Below, in pieces: positions 18,975-28,304 of a stretch of 64,000 nt of DNA. The notes beneath the pieces are model-generated. The model worked only from the letters and a program-made list of their open reading frames with translations, had not been told where the DNA came from and ran no database searches. The position numbers and the translations under genes are program-made. The DNA comes from Prevotella sp. 885 (GTDB lineage: Bacteria; Bacteroidota; Bacteroidia; Bacteroidales; Bacteroidaceae), in contig NZ_NOVE01000002.1 of the NCBI RefSeq assembly GCF_002265625.1, positions 124,001 through 188,000 on the forward strand. The letters are read 5' to 3'. Position 1 is the stretch's first letter. Each line of letters starts with the position of its first letter.

Positions 18975-19487
18975 ATGGCAATGAATAAAGTAAAAAATTA
19001 TAATGACGCTGATTTGAAGGACCGCCTCGTGGCTATCAACCGTGTAACTAAGGTTACAAAGGGTGGTCGTACATTCACATTCGCTGCTATCGTCGTTGTT
19101 GGTGACGGCAAGGGCGTTATCGGCTACGGTCTTGGTAAGGCCGGTGAAGTTACCGCAGCTATCGCCAAGGGTGTAGAGGCTGCTAAGAAGAACCTCGTTA
19201 AGGTTCCGGTGCTCAAGGGCACTATTCCTCACGAGGTAGAGGCTCGCTTCGGCGGCGCTCAGGTGTTCATGCGTCCGGCTGCTGCCGGTACCGGTCTTGT
19301 TGCCGGTGGTGCTATGCGTGCCGTTCTCGACAGCGTAGGCGTTAAGGACATCCTTGCAAAGTCAAAGGGCTCTTCTAACCCTCACAACCTCGTAAAGGCT
19401 ACCATCGAGGGCCTTTCACAGTTGCGTGACGCTTACACTATCGCAGGCGTACGTGGTATCAGCATGGATAAGGTGTTTAACGGATAA
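18975..19487 (+). CDS. rpsE: 30S ribosomal protein S5
   Basis: 170 residues. It has the double-stranded RNA-binding-like N-terminal domain ([35 protein letters not shown]) and the conserved [22 protein letters not shown]5 controls decoding fidelity and mRNA unwinding at the entry channel. The first codons ATGGCAATG offer two starts three residues apart; the first is chosen. rpmD follows 15 bp downstream. Confidence 0.98.
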   Translation: MAMNKVKNYNDADLKDRLVAINRVTKVTKGGRTFTFAAIVVVGDGKGVIGYGLGKAGEVTAAIAKGVEAAKKNLVKVPVLKGTIPHEVEARFGGAQVFMRPAAAGTGLVAGGAMRAVLDSVGVKDILAKSKGSSNPHNLVKATIEGLSQLRDAYTIAGVRGISMDKVFNG

Positions 19488-19502
19488 AGGAGAATCAATA
19501 CA

Positions 19503-19679
19503 ATGGCAACAATAAAAGTACAGCAGATTAAGAGCAAAATCGGTGCTCCCAAGGACCAGAAGGCTACTCTCGTGGCTCTCGGACTTCGCAAGATCTCTCA
19601 GGTTGTTGAAGTTGAGGATACTCCCAGCAACCGTGGCATGATTCGCAAGGTACACCACTTGGTAACTGTAGTTGAATAA
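19503..19679 (+). CDS. rpmD: 50S ribosomal protein L30
   Basis: 58 residues, typical for this very small protein. The translation begins MATIKVQQIKSKIGAPKDQK and ends GMIRKVHHLVTVVE, matching the L30 ferredoxin-like fold, including the conserved LGLRKISQVVEVEDTP. It lies between rpsE and rplO in the standard spc order. L30 binds 23S rRNA near the 5S region. Confidence 0.97.
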   Translation: MATIKVQQIKSKIGAPKDQKATLVALGLRKISQVVEVEDTPSNRGMIRKVHHLVTVVE

Positions 19680-19701
19680 TAAAATCTTAAAGGAAAGAAT
19701 T

Positions 19702-20148
19702 ATGAAATTAAATAATTTAAAGCCTGCTGCAGGTTCCACACACTCTCGTCGTCGCATCGGTCGCGGTCCTGGTTCAGGACTCGGCGGAACTTCTACCCGC
19801 GGTCACAAGGGTGCCAAGGCTCGTTCTGGTTACAAGAGAAAGATTGGTTTCGAGGGTGGTCAGATGCCTTTGCAGCGCCGCGTTCCGAAGGCTGGTTTCA
19901 AGAACATCAACCACAAGGAATATTTCGCAGTGAACCTCTCTACACTGCAGCAGCTCGCTGAGCAGAACAACCTTGCTAAGATTGGAATCGAGGAGCTTAA
20001 GGCTGCTCACCTCACTAACGGCAAGGAGCTCGTGAAGGTTCTCGGCAACGGTACTCTCACAGCTAAGGTTGACGTAGAGGCACACGCTTTCTCTAAGTCA
20101 GCAGAAGAGGCCATCAAGGCAGTTGGAGGTAACACCACAATTATCTAA
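19702..20148 (+). CDS. rplO: 50S ribosomal protein L15
   Basis: 148 residues from the ATG at 19702 (MKLNNLKPAAGSTHSRRRIG), preceded by AAGGAAAG as a plausible ribosome-binding site; an upstream in-frame ATG at 19672 inside the rpmD end is rejected. The Gly/Arg-rich N-terminal extension (GRGPGSGLGGTSTRGHKG) buries into 23S rRNA. L15 is a late assembly protein. secY follows 8 bp downstream. Confidence 0.98.
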   Translation: MKLNNLKPAAGSTHSRRRIGRGPGSGLGGTSTRGHKGAKARSGYKRKIGFEGGQMPLQRRVPKAGFKNINHKEYFAVNLSTLQQLAEQNNLAKIGIEELKAAHLTNGKELVKVLGNGTLTAKVDVEAHAFSKSAEEAIKAVGGNTTII

Positions 20149-20156
20149 AAAAGTAG

Positions 20157-21494
20157 ATGAAAAAGTTTATTGAGACACTAAAGAACTGTTGGAGAATTGA
20201 GGACTTGCGTCAGCGACTCCTCATTACTCTCTTGTTTACGGCTATATACCGTTTCGGCTCGTTCGTTGTGCTTCCCGGCATCAACCCGAGCAAGTTGGAC
20301 CAATTACAGTCGCAAACAGCGGGCGGTCTAATGTCACTGCTTGACATGTTCTCTGGTGGTGCATTTTCCAATGCGTCAATCTTTGCGCTTGGAATTATGC
20401 CATACATCTCAGCTTCTATCGTTATGCAGCTTCTGGCAGTGGCAGTGCCTTACTTCCAGAAGATGCAGCGCGAAGGAGAGAGCGGACGCAAGAAGATTAA
20501 CTGGTATACGAGAATCCTCACAGTGGGCATTCTCCTTCTCCAGGCTCCTTCTTACCTCCTCAACCTCAAGGCTCAGGCAGAGTCTGCTCTCTCTTCCGGC
20601 ATTTCATGGACATTGTTCATGATTCCTGCCACCATCCTTTTGGCTGCAGGTTCAATGTTCATCCTTTGGCTCGGAGAGCGTATCACTGACAAGGGAGTTG
20701 GAAATGGTATCTCAATGATCATCATGATTGGTATCATCGCACGTCTGCCCCAGGCTTTCGTGCAGGAACTGGGCTCACGGTTCACTGCAATTTCCAGTGG
20801 CGGACTTGTGATGTTCATCATCGAGATCTTGGTTCTGTACGCAGTGGTCTGCGCTTCAATCATGCTGGTTCAAGGTACCCGCAAAATACCTGTACAGTAC
20901 GCCAAGCGTCTCGTAGGTAACAAGCAGTATGGTGGCGCACGCCAGTATATACCTCTGAAACTCTTTACCGCCAACGTTATGCCTATCATCTTCGCGCAGG
21001 CGTTGATGTTCATTCCGCTGGCGTTCGTACGCTATCAGAGCGACGGTGCCTCATCGTGGGCAACAGCCCTCATGGACAACCGCAGTCTTCCTTATAACTG
21101 CATCTATGTCGCACTGATTATCGCCTTCACATTCTTCTACACAGCCATTACGCTCAACCCCACGCAGATGGCAGAGGACATGAAGCGCAACAACGGCTTC
21201 ATCCCGGGCATCAAGCCTGGTAAGGATACTGCCGATTACATCGACACTATCATGACCAGACTCACAGTTCCTGGATCGCTGTTCATAGCATTCATCGCTG
21301 TAATGCCGGCACTTGCCGGTCTGCTCAACGTTCAGCAGGCGTTCTCACAGTTCTTCGGTGGAACATCGTTGCTCATCCTTGTTGGTGTAGTCATTGACAC
21401 ACTCCAGCAGATTGAGAGCCACATGCTCATGCGCCACTATGATGGACTGCTCAATTCAGGACGCACCCGAAACGGCGGCGTAGCTGCATATTAA
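20157..21494 (+). CDS. secY: Preprotein translocase subunit SecY
   Basis: 445 residues with about ten membrane segments. It starts with the cytosolic KNCWRIEDLRQRLLITLLFT, has GINPSKLDQL, the plug-region residues GGAFSNASIFALGIMPYISA, and later NPTQMAEDMKRNNGFIPGIKPG, the loop that contacts SecA and the ribosome. It forms the SecYEG channel for export and membrane insertion of proteins, including the many lipoproteins and secreted enzymes in this window. It lies in the standard position after rplO. Confidence 0.98.
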   Translation: MKKFIETLKNCWRIEDLRQRLLITLLFTAIYRFGSFVVLPGINPSKLDQLQSQTAGGLMSLLDMFSGGAFSNASIFALGIMPYISASIVMQLLAVAVPYFQKMQREGESGRKKINWYTRILTVGILLLQAPSYLLNLKAQAESALSSGISWTLFMIPATILLAAGSMFILWLGERITDKGVGNGISMIIMIGIIARLPQAFVQELGSRFTAISSGGLVMFIIEILVLYAVVCASIMLVQGTRKIPVQYAKRLVGNKQYGGARQYIPLKLFTANVMPIIFAQALMFIPLAFVRYQSDGASSWATALMDNRSLPYNCIYVALIIAFTFFYTAITLNPTQMAEDMKRNNGFIPGIKPGKDTADYIDTIMTRLTVPGSLFIAFIAVMPALAGLLNVQQAFSQFFGGTSLLILVGVVIDTLQQIESHMLMRHYDGLLNSGRTRNGGVAAY

Positions 21495-21508
21495 TTTCAT
21501 CCGAAGAA

Positions 21509-22294
21509 ATGAAGATATTTCTGAAGACTGAAGACGAAATCGAGCTGATGCGCAAGGCTAACCGACTTGTCGGTGCTACTCTTGCTGAATTGGCCAAGCA
21601 TATCAAACCAGGAGTAACGACCCTTCAACTGGATAGGGTGGCGGAGGAATTTATCCGTGATAACGGAGCCGTTCCAACGTTCAAGAATTTCCCCAATCCA
21701 TTTGGAGGGCCGTTTCCCGCTAGTATCTGCACATCTGTCAATAATGTCGTAGTGCACGGAATACCCGACGAAAAGACTATTCTCAAGGATGGAGATATTA
21801 TTTCCATCGATTGTGGCACACTTCTTGCTGGATATAACGGAGACTCTGCCTACACCTTTTGTGTCGGAGATGTCTGCCAGGATGTCAGAGATTTACTGAC
21901 AGTGACACGACAATCTTTGTACAAAGGTATAGAAATGGCAGTGGCAGGCAACCATGTGGGAGACATTGGTGACGCTATACAGACTTTTTGTGAAAGTCAT
22001 GGTTATGGAGTCGTACGTGAACTCACTGGACACGGAATCGGACGTGAGATGCATGAAGATCCCTCTGTGCCCAATTATGGGCGGAAAGGTAACGGAGTGC
22101 TTCTCAAGGAAGGTATGTGCATAGCAATAGAGCCTATGATAACTATGGGCGACCGAAAGATTTGGCTAATGCCTGACCGATGGGGCATATGCACCCGCGA
22201 CGGCAAGCCCGCCGCACACTTCGAACATACAATCGCTATCAGGCGAGGAAAAGCGGAGATACTCTCCACGTTTGACGAAATAGAACATTCCTAA
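21509..22294 (+). CDS. map: Methionine aminopeptidase, type I
   Basis: 261 residues. The five metal ligands of the pita-bread fold are recognisable: Asp in IDCGTLLAGYNGDSAYTF (two Asp), His in GHGIGREMHE, Glu in AIEPMI and Glu in EHTIAI. The substrate-binding His in the VHGIPD segment is also present. It removes the initiator Met cotranslationally. Codon use looks more AT-rich than in the adjacent ribosomal protein genes, as expected for lower expression. It is placed between secY and infA, as in many bacteria. Confidence 0.97.
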   Translation: MKIFLKTEDEIELMRKANRLVGATLAELAKHIKPGVTTLQLDRVAEEFIRDNGAVPTFKNFPNPFGGPFPASICTSVNNVVVHGIPDEKTILKDGDIISIDCGTLLAGYNGDSAYTFCVGDVCQDVRDLLTVTRQSLYKGIEMAVAGNHVGDIGDAIQTFCESHGYGVVRELTGHGIGREMHEDPSVPNYGRKGNGVLLKEGMCIAIEPMITMGDRKIWLMPDRWGICTRDGKPAAHFEHTIAIRRGKAEILSTFDEIEHS

Positions 22295-22316
22295 ATAAAG
22301 AAGACGAAAATAATTT

Positions 22317-22535
22317 ATGGCAAAGCAATCCGCTATTGAACAGGACGGCACAATCGTAGAGTCGTTGTCGAATGCTATGTTCAGAGTCGAGCTCGAGAAT
22401 GGCGTGCAGATAATCGCGCATATCTCTGGCAAGATGAGAATGCACTACATTAAAATCCTGCCCGGCGACAAGGTGAAGGTCGAGATGAGTCCTTATGATC
22501 TTACTAAGGGCAGAATAGTTTTCAGATACAAGTAA
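22317..22535 (+). CDS. infA: Translation initiation factor IF-1
   Basis: 72 residues, exact family length. The S1-like OB fold is clear: [38 protein letters not shown] and the end [12 protein letters not shown]-1 occupies the 30S A site during initiation. rpmJ follows after 12 bp. Confidence 0.99.
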   Translation: MAKQSAIEQDGTIVESLSNAMFRVELENGVQIIAHISGKMRMHYIKILPGDKVKVEMSPYDLTKGRIVFRYK

Positions 22536-22547
22536 CAATTATTAGAT

Positions 22548-22664
22548 ATGAAAACAAGAGCATCATTAAAGAAACGTACACCCGACTGCAAGATCGTTCG
22601 TCGTAAGGGTCGTCTGTTCGTTATCAACAAGAAGAACCCTAAGTTCAAGTTGCGTCAGGGTTAA
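22548..22664 (+). CDS. rpmJ: 50S ribosomal protein L36, zinc-free form
   Basis: 38 residues from the ATG at 22548. The protein begins [20 protein letters not shown] and ends NPKFKLRQG. The zinc-ribbon residues of classical L36 (C-x2-C ... C-x4-H) are reduced to one Cys; positions equivalent to the first Cys, third Cys and His are Thr, Asn and Phe, so it is the C-minus form. Standard location between infA and rpsM. Confidence 0.97.
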   Translation: MKTRASLKKRTPDCKIVRRKGRLFVINKKNPKFKLRQG

Positions 22665-22690
22665 AAAACGAAACTGAGTCATATTGCCCA

Positions 22691-22704
22691 CACTTGCGAA
22701 AGTG
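22691..22704 (+). promoter_or_regulatory. Small GNRA hairpin in the rpmJ-rpsM gap
   Basis: CACTT (22691-22695) and AAGTG (22700-22704) form a 5-bp stem capped by GCGA, a GNRA tetraloop. It lies in the 96-bp leader before rpsM and could belong to a ribosomal protein control element; role unknown. Confidence 0.3.
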
Positions 22705-22760
22705 AGAGTGCGTGATTCGCAAAATCAAAATTTTAATTAATCAATCAATTTTATTAAACA

Positions 22761-23141
22761 ATGGCAATAAGAATTGTTGGAGTAGATTTGCCCCAGAACA
22801 AGCGTGGCGAAATCGCATTGACCTACATCTATGGTATAGGTCGAAGTAGTTCAGCAAAGATATTGGACAAAGCCGGCGTTAGCCGCGACCTGAAGGTTTG
22901 CGATTGGAACGACGAGCAGGCTGCCAAGATCCGCGAAATTATCGGTGCTGAATTCAAGGTAGAAGGTGATCTCCGTTCAGAGATCCAGATGAATATCAAG
23001 CGACTGATGGATATTGGTTGCTATCGTGGAGTTCGTCATCGTAACGGTCTTCCTGTTCGCGGTCAGAGCACAAAGAACAATGCCCGTACTCGTAAGGGAA
23101 AGAAGAAGACTGTTGCTAACAAGAAGAAGGCTACTAAGTAA
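22761..23141 (+). CDS. rpsM: 30S ribosomal protein S13
   Basis: 126 residues. It begins [20 protein letters not shown] and contains the conserved YIYGIGRSS and [25 protein letters not shown] segments with a Lys-rich C-terminal tail that contacts P-site tRNA (quoted in parts: [21 protein letters not shown]). It begins the alpha block after a 96-bp gap. Confidence 0.98.
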   Translation: MAIRIVGVDLPQNKRGEIALTYIYGIGRSSSAKILDKAGVSRDLKVCDWNDEQAAKIREIIGAEFKVEGDLRSEIQMNIKRLMDIGCYRGVRHRNGLPVRGQSTKNNARTRKGKKKTVANKKKATK

Positions 23142-23221
23142 AATTTAGTTGAAAGCAGAGTCCTGGCAGGTCAGTGAATGATCGGCAGACTTTAACTTTT
23201 AACTTTTAACTAAAAACAATT

Positions 23222-23611
23222 ATGGCAAAGAAAACAGCAACATCTAAAAAAAGAAATGTAAAGGTTGACGCTATAGGACAGCTTCACGTTCACAGCTCGT
23301 TCAACAACATTATTGTATCTTTAGCAAACAGCGAGGGACAGGTAATTTCTTGGTCTTCTGCAGGTAAAATGGGCTTCCGTGGTTCTAAGAAGAACACACC
23401 GTACGCAGCTCAGATGGCAGCAGAGGATTGCGGCAAGGTAGCATTCGACCTTGGTCTGCGCAAGGTAAAGGCATACGTTAAGGGTCCGGGTAACGGCCGT
23501 GAGTCAGCCATCCGTGGCGTTCACAGCTGCGGTATTGAGGTAATGGAGATTGTAGACGTAACTCCGCTGCCCCACAACGGCTGCCGTCCTCCGAAGAGAC
23601 GTAAGGTCTAA
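23222..23611 (+). CDS. rpsK: 30S ribosomal protein S11
   Basis: 129 residues. Conserved blocks are [47 protein letters not shown] and the C-terminal [16 protein letters not shown]11 forms part of the 30S platform near the E site. The 80-bp gap before it holds a short direct repeat TTAACTTT. Confidence 0.98.
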   Translation: MAKKTATSKKRNVKVDAIGQLHVHSSFNNIIVSLANSEGQVISWSSAGKMGFRGSKKNTPYAAQMAAEDCGKVAFDLGLRKVKAYVKGPGNGRESAIRGVHSCGIEVMEIVDVTPLPHNGCRPPKRRKV

Positions 23612-23687
23612 GCATATTCCCTTTGCAGGGCAGTCTTTCTGCCCCGCATAACATTAAAGATACAAACAATAAAGCATTTTATTTATT

Positions 23688-24293
23688 ATGGCTAGATATA
23701 TAGGTCCGAAATCTAAAATTGCACGCCGTTTTGGTGAACCCATCTTCGGCGCTGACAAAGTTTTGTCCAAGAGAAACTTCCCTCCTGGACAGCATGGCAA
23801 CAACCGTCGCAGAAAGCAGTCTGAGTATGCTGTCATGTTGGCAGAGAAGCAGAAGGCTAAGTACACATACGGTGTTCTCGAGCGTCAGTTCCGTAACATG
23901 TTCGAGAAGGCAGCCAAGGCTGACGGTATCACTGGTGAGGTGCTCCTTCAGAATCTTGAAAGCCGTTTGGATAACGTAGTATTCCGTTTGGGTATTGCTC
24001 CTACACGTGCAGCTGCCCGTCAGCTCGTTGGCCACAAGCACATCGTCGTAGACGGACAGGTTGTAAACATTCCTTCTTATTCAGTTAAGCCGGGTCAGGT
24101 TGTAGGCGTTCGCGAGAAGGCAAAGTCTCTCGAGGTAATCGCTGCTGCTCTTGCAGGTTACAACCACAGCAAGTTCCCCTGGATTGAGTGGGACGAGACC
24201 ACAAAGAGTGGCAAGTTCCTCCACAAGCCGGAGCGTGCTGACATCCCCGAGAACATTAAGGAACAGTTAATCGTTGAGTTGTACTCTAAATAA
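23688..24293 (+). CDS. rpsD: 30S ribosomal protein S4, zinc-free form
   Basis: 201 residues. The N-terminus [20 protein letters not shown] has no CXXC pairs, so it is the zinc-independent class. The S4 RNA-binding domain is seen in [20 protein letters not shown] and [17 protein letters not shown]4 nucleates 30S assembly and, in E. coli, represses the alpha operon. rpoA follows after 11 bp. Confidence 0.98.
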   Translation: MARYIGPKSKIARRFGEPIFGADKVLSKRNFPPGQHGNNRRRKQSEYAVMLAEKQKAKYTYGVLERQFRNMFEKAAKADGITGEVLLQNLESRLDNVVFRLGIAPTRAAARQLVGHKHIVVDGQVVNIPSYSVKPGQVVGVREKAKSLEVIAAALAGYNHSKFPWIEWDETTKSGKFLHKPERADIPENIKEQLIVELYSK

Positions 24294-24304
24294 TCATTAA
24301 ATTA

Positions 24305-25297
24305 ATGGCGATATTAGCATTTCAAAAACCTGACAAAGTTGTAATGTTGGATTCCAATGACAAGTTCGGCAAGTTCGAATTCCGTCCCTTGGAGCCAGGA
24401 TTCGGTGTCACCATCGGTAACTCCCTGCGCCGCATTCTTCTTTCGTCACTGGAGGGCTATGCCATCAACACCATCAAGATTGGTGGTGTTGAGCACGAGT
24501 TCTCTTCAGTACCTGGCGTAAAGGAGGATGTAACTAACATTATCTTGAATTTGAAACAAGTAAGATTCAAGCAAGTAGTAGAAGAATTCGAGAACGAAAA
24601 AGTTAGTATCACCGTTGAGAATTCAACTGAGTTCAAGGCTGGTGATATAGGCAAGTATCTGACTGGATTTGAAGTGTTAAACCCTGATTTGGTGATTTGT
24701 CATTTAGACGCAAAAGCCTCTATGCAGATTGATCTGACCATCAACAAGGGCCGTGGCTATGTCACAGCCGATGAGAACAGGGAGTTCTGCACTGATGTCA
24801 ACGTAATTCCAATCGATTCTATCTACACCCCTATCCGTAACGTGAAGTACGCTGTCGAGCCTTATCGTGTCGAGCAGAAGACCGACTACGACAAGCTCGT
24901 CATCGAAGTCACAACGGACGGTTCCATTCACCCGAAGGACGCGCTTAAGGAAGCCGCTAAGATCCTTATCCAGCACTTCATGTTGTTCTCTGACGAGAAG
25001 ATCACCCTTGAGAATCCCGACCATGAGACCAACCAGGAGTTTGATGAGGAGGTACTCCACATGCGTCAGTTGCTTAAGACTAAGCTCGTAGACATGAACC
25101 TTTCAGTTCGTGCCCTCAACTGCCTCAAGGCAGCCGATGTCGAGACTCTTGGCGACCTCGTACAGTACAACAAGACGGACCTTCTCAAGTTCCGCAACTT
25201 CGGTAAGAAATCGCTTTCAGAGCTTGATGATTTGCTCGAGAGTCTGAATCTGTCGTTTGGTACCGACATTTCTCAATACAAATTAGATAAAGAATAA
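24305..25297 (+). CDS. rpoA: RNA polymerase alpha subunit
   Basis: 330 residues. The N-terminal dimerisation domain carries [20 protein letters not shown]. The C-terminal domain (about residues 255-325) has the helix-hairpin-helix [20 protein letters not shown] and [16 protein letters not shown] used for UP-element and activator contact. It provides the platform for assembly of the polymerase that uses the TTTG/TAnnTTTG promoters noted throughout the window. rplQ follows after 6 bp. Confidence 0.99.
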   Translation: MAILAFQKPDKVVMLDSNDKFGKFEFRPLEPGFGVTIGNSLRRILLSSLEGYAINTIKIGGVEHEFSSVPGVKEDVTNIILNLKQVRFKQVVEEFENEKVSITVENSTEFKAGDIGKYLTGFEVLNPDLVICHLDAKASMQIDLTINKGRGYVTADENREFCTDVNVIPIDSIYTPIRNVKYAVEPYRVEQKTDYDKLVIEVTTDGSIHPKDALKEAAKILIQHFMLFSDEKITLENPDHETNQEFDEEVLHMRQLLKTKLVDMNLSVRALNCLKAADVETLGDLVQYNKTDLLKFRNFGKKSLSELDDLLESLNLSFGTDISQYKLDKE

Positions 25298-25303
25298 AAC
25301 AAA

Positions 25304-25783
25304 ATGAGACACAATAAGAAATTCAACCACCTGGGTCGTACTGCATCTCATCGTAGCGCTATGCTCGCTAACATGGCTGTTTCGCTGATCATGCACAAAA
25401 GAATCACTACGACCCTCGCCAAGGCAAAGGCCTTGAAGATGTATGTAGAGCCGCTGATCACACGCTGCAAGGACGACAGCACTAACTCTCGTCGTGTAGT
25501 TTTCAGCTACCTCCAGAACAAGTACGCCATTAAGGAGCTTTTCAGCACAGTAGCTGAGAAGGTAGGCGACCGTCCCGGTGGTTACACTCGCGTTATCAAG
25601 CTCGGCACTCGTAAGGGTGACGCTGCTCAGATAGCATTCATCGAGCTCGTTGACTTCGACGAGAATATGGCTAAGACTGCTAAGGCTGGCAAGAAGACTC
25701 GCCGTAGCCGCAAGTCTACAGCTGCTGAGACTGAGGCACCTGCTGCTGAGGTTGCTGCAACTGAGGAGCCGAAGGCTGAATAA
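25304..25783 (+). CDS. rplQ: 50S ribosomal protein L17 with acidic C-terminal extension
   Basis: 159 residues. The core ([60 protein letters not shown]) is standard and ends about residue 125. The rest is an extension, first basic ([10 protein letters not shown]), then Ala/Glu-rich, which is common in Bacteroidota L17. It is the last gene of the superoperon and is followed by a strong terminator. Confidence 0.98.
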   Translation: MRHNKKFNHLGRTASHRSAMLANMAVSLIMHKRITTTLAKAKALKMYVEPLITRCKDDSTNSRRVVFSYLQNKYAIKELFSTVAEKVGDRPGGYTRVIKLGTRKGDAAQIAFIELVDFDENMAKTAKAGKKTRRSRKSTAAETEAPAAEVAATEEPKAE

Positions 25784-25814
25784 TTCGATTTATCGACTTT
25801 ATCTCAATAGAATG

Positions 25815-25854
25815 AGGTCTGACGGAACCAAGTGGTTCTGCCAGACCTTTTTCT
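25815..25854 (+). terminator. Intrinsic terminator after rplQ
   Basis: AGGTCTG (25815-25821) pairs with CAGACCT (25842-25848); inside, CGGAACCA (25823-25830) pairs with TGGTTCTG (25833-25840) with one G-U. A T-rich tract follows. It closes the ribosomal superoperon and also lies at the 3' end of the convergent DUF6078 gene. Confidence 0.85.
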
Positions 25855-25855
25855 T

Positions 25856-26305
25856 TTATATCTCCACCTCCTCAAGGTTACGGTCGAATTGTATATCAGC
25901 ATAACCATAGCTTTCAAAGAGCTTTTCTATCCATACCTTTTGTTTTTCCGTCAGTCTGCGCTTCCCGTTGAAGTAACGATAGTATCTGCTGTTATTGCCG
26001 AAGAATAGTCTCAACTCTTGTCTTATTGCATTCGCGTCAGTCACCTTAATGTTCTCCATTATCTTTCTGAATCCCCATGCGGTACGTATGGTCTTAAATG
26101 CCTTGTAATACTTGCATACGCCGTCTTTTTTTACAGCATTAGGGTAAACCGAGCAACCTTCCGTCTGATTCTCAGAGAGTGCTTCGCCCGCCTTGAAGCG
26201 GACGCATGAGTAGTGTTGTCTACAAGCTTCGTTGAAGCATCTTGCCCAACCATCCGGTATGATGGTGTTTTCAAATTCATTAATGTCAATTCTTTTGTTT
26301 TCCAT
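25856..26305 (-). CDS. DUF6078 family protein
   Basis: 149 residues, AT-rich relative to its neighbours. The N-terminal part holds five Cys (about residues 23, 28, 34, 51, 64) in the pattern CFNEACRQHYSC ... CSVYP ... GVCKYYK, suggesting a metal or redox centre. The C-terminal half (TAWGFRKIMENI, IRQELRLFFGNNSRYYRYFN, LTEKQKVWIEKLFESYGY) matches my recollection of the Bacteroidales family DUF6078. Function unknown. It converges on rplQ and has its own promoter. Confidence 0.75.
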   Translation of the reverse strand: MENKRIDINEFENTIIPDGWARCFNEACRQHYSCVRFKAGEALSENQTEGCSVYPNAVKKDGVCKYYKAFKTIRTAWGFRKIMENIKVTDANAIRQELRLFFGNNSRYYRYFNGKRRLTEKQKVWIEKLFESYGYADIQFDRNLEEVEI

Positions 26306-26349
26306 GGTTTTGTGTTAGTGTTTATTTTAATGTCTATACTTTCTGTTTG

Positions 26350-26380
26350 CAAAGTTATAGTTTGGCGGAGGCTATGTCAA
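26350..26380 (-). promoter_or_regulatory. Promoter of the DUF6078 gene
   Basis: On the minus strand: TTG (26380-26378, within TTGAC), a 20-bp spacer, and TAACTTTG (26357-26350). It lies about 45 bp upstream of the start. Confidence 0.7.
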
Positions 26381-26410
26381 GGAATTTGTCAAAAAAAATA
26401 ATCTGGCTAC

Positions 26411-26440
26411 TTTGTTGTATCAAAAAATGACTTACCTTTG
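26411..26440 (+). promoter_or_regulatory. Canonical Bacteroidota promoter
   Basis: TTTG (26411-26414), an 18-bp spacer and TACCTTTG (26433-26440). It is back to back with the DUF6078 promoter and decides the start of the next gene, because the longer reading frame would begin inside the -33 box. Confidence 0.8.
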
Positions 26441-26477
26441 CAGTATTCTATTATTAATTCATAAGATTCTACACATT

Positions 26478-26702
26478 ATGGCAAAGAAAATCAAGAAGCA
26501 TAGCTTTATACTTGAAATGGGTGTTTATATGCTCTTTTTATTTTTATTCTCCATCTTGTTTAACCTCTTTGGTTATAACGAGAACACATACGAGAGTAAT
26601 TTATCTATTTTAGTCTATTATTTCGTGCTCAATCTTTGCACTATTGTTGCCGTTACCTTAGTTATGGGATTTATAGCCAACCGCAAGAAGGAAAATAACT
26701 GA
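26478..26702 (+). CDS. Small two-pass membrane protein
   Basis: 74 residues from the ATG at 26478 (MAKKIKKHSF). An in-frame ATG at 26412 would lie within the promoter, so it is excluded. A basic N-terminus precedes two hydrophobic segments (about residues 15-33 and 44-67), and the end is RKKENN, giving both termini in the cytoplasm. I do not recognise the family. The low GC and the position between DUF6078 and an AraC regulator suggest accessory DNA. Confidence 0.65.
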   Translation: MAKKIKKHSFILEMGVYMLFLFLFSILFNLFGYNENTYESNLSILVYYFVLNLCTIVAVTLVMGFIANRKKENN

Positions 26703-27038
26703 CACTTATATTTGTGTTATTTATTTGTATGTTTACGTTTGTTAAAACCGATGTGGCTGTGTTAATGAAATAGAAATATAGGTCACTTTTTGGGTTTGAT
26801 ATTCATCAAAGTATTATATTTGCTATTCATAATTACAAAGGTTACCTGCTTACGATTTTACATTTGAATATTTAAATAGTCATTTCTGATACTTTAATTG
26901 GCCGGTGAGGGTCGTTTTGTGTCTAATGGATATGTAAGACTTCTCTTTAACTTATAGTGTCTAAGAATGTCTTTATTATTGTTTATTTGTATTATCCGCA
27001 GTCGGTGGACCACATAGGTCAAATTACAACGTAAGGAT
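26703..27038 (+). other. AT-rich intergenic region
   Basis: 336 bp without a supported gene. Two -7-like boxes are present: TATATTTG at 26815-26822 (with TTTG at 26795-26798, a 16-bp spacer) and TACATTTG at 26859-26866. Either could start the AraC-type gene with a leader of 170-220 nt. No clear terminator for the upstream membrane protein gene. Confidence 0.4.
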
Positions 27039-28304
27039 ATGATTGATAAGTCGCATTTGCTGTATGCCGTATATGGCATGGCTGTCATGTTTCACTTCAT
27101 GATGGCTTGCCTATTCATATACCGTCGCCAGAGTCGTGTGAGGATACTTTTGTGTTCACTCATGGCTTTAATGGGCGTCAATTATTTCAAGGATCTCTTT
27201 TTCCTTGCCAATCCTGACAATGTGGAAGGCGTTTTTTCCGTTTACAGCCCCTTCATTGCCTCCATCGACATTACTGCACTACCGCTCTTCGTGTTAGTGC
27301 TCATTGAGCTGTGTTTCCCTCGCTTCCTCACTTTCTTTAAAGGTACGGTCATTATAGCTCCGTTCGCTTTATGCGTAGCTCTTTTCCTGAGCACCCTATC
27401 TTCACGCATTTATTTCCTGCTGTATGCATTGTCTGTAGTGTATGGAATACTTGCTATAATCCTTGTTTTATGGCGTCTGCCGGTCTATCGTCGTCTGATT
27501 CTGCAAGAGTATTCCAATATCAATAAAGTGCATTTCCATTGGACGTATTACATACTTTCCTGCTTCATTGCAATGCTAATCACCTGGATGATCCGTACAG
27601 CTACCAAGAACATGTATGCTGATATGCTGTATATCTTTATTTCCATCTTCGGTTGGGCTCTTGTGGCGAATTGTCTTGTTCAGATTGAGACAGTAGTAAA
27701 GTCTGTTATTATGAATGGTTTCGATGATATAGATGCTTACCATACCTTCCTTGCGGATAAAGCAAAGGCTTCGCTTTCTCCTTCCCTATCTGGTTTCTCT
27801 CAGATCAAAACCACAGATGATGGTAAGGCTGATGATGAAGAACCATCAGAAACCATCATTAATGTTGAGAATAATATGGGGCAGGACAATGCGGACGATG
27901 CGGACGATGCGGACAATGCGGACGATGTGGATTCTAAAGGCCTTACAGCTGCTGACCGTACTATGTTCGCAGAGATGTCCGACCTTTTGTCTGCGATTTT
28001 CAAGGAAGAGAAGATATATCTCGATCCAGAACTGCGTCTTTCCACTCTCGCTAACCGACTCGGCACCAATCGTACGTACATGAGTATGTTCTTCAATGTA
28101 TATTGCGGCACTACGTTCTATGACTATGTCAACAAGTACCGTCTGGACTATTCCAAGCACCTCCTGACCGACTCAGACTATACTTATGAGGTGATTGCCT
28201 CCATGTCTGGCTTTAATTCGCTCTCAACGTTCCGTAGAGCCTTTCAGCAGATGTGCGGATGCAGTCCGAAGCAGTGGAGAATGGGAGAAATTCCCCCCCA
28301 GTGA
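27039..28304 (+). CDS. Membrane-anchored AraC-family transcriptional regulator
   Basis: 421 residues. Residues about 1-220 contain six or more hydrophobic segments. An acidic linker (about 285-300, repeats of ADD/ADN) encoded by a 9-bp tandem repeat leads to a C-terminal AraC/XylS DNA-binding domain (about 310-415). The two helix-turn-helix units are LRLSTLANRLGTNRTYMSMF and YEVIASMSGFNSLSTFRRAF, followed by the usual GCSPKQWR end. This architecture, a membrane sensor fused directly to an AraC domain, is frequent in Bacteroidota. Target genes are unknown; the nearby small membrane proteins are candidates only by proximity. Confidence 0.85.
   Translation: MIDKSHLLYAVYGMAVMFHFMMACLFIYRRQSRVRILLCSLMALMGVNYFKDLFFLANPDNVEGVFSVYSPFIASIDITALPLFVLVLIELCFPRFLTFFKGTVIIAPFALCVALFLSTLSSRIYFLLYALSVVYGILAIILVLWRLPVYRRLILQEYSNINKVHFHWTYYILSCFIAMLITWMIRTATKNMYADMLYIFISIFGWALVANCLVQIETVVKSVIMNGFDDIDAYHTFLADKAKASLSPSLSGFSQIKTTDDGKADDEEPSETIINVENNMGQDNADDADDADNADDVDSKGLTAADRTMFAEMSDLLSAIFKEEKIYLDPELRLSTLANRLGTNRTYMSMFFNVYCGTTFYDYVNKYRLDYSKHLLTDSDYTYEVIASMSGFNSLSTFRRAFQQMCGCSPKQWRMGEIPPQ
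27882..27926 (+). repeat. 9-bp tandem repeat inside the AraC gene
   Basis: Five units: CAGGACAAT, GCGGACGAT, GCGGACGAT, GCGGACAAT, GCGGACGAT. Because the unit is 9 bp, copy-number change would lengthen or shorten the acidic linker by three residues without a frameshift. Confidence 0.8.

Noticed and set aside
26412..26477. Upstream extension of the small membrane protein
   Set aside because: The extension would begin within the -33 box of a canonical promoter.
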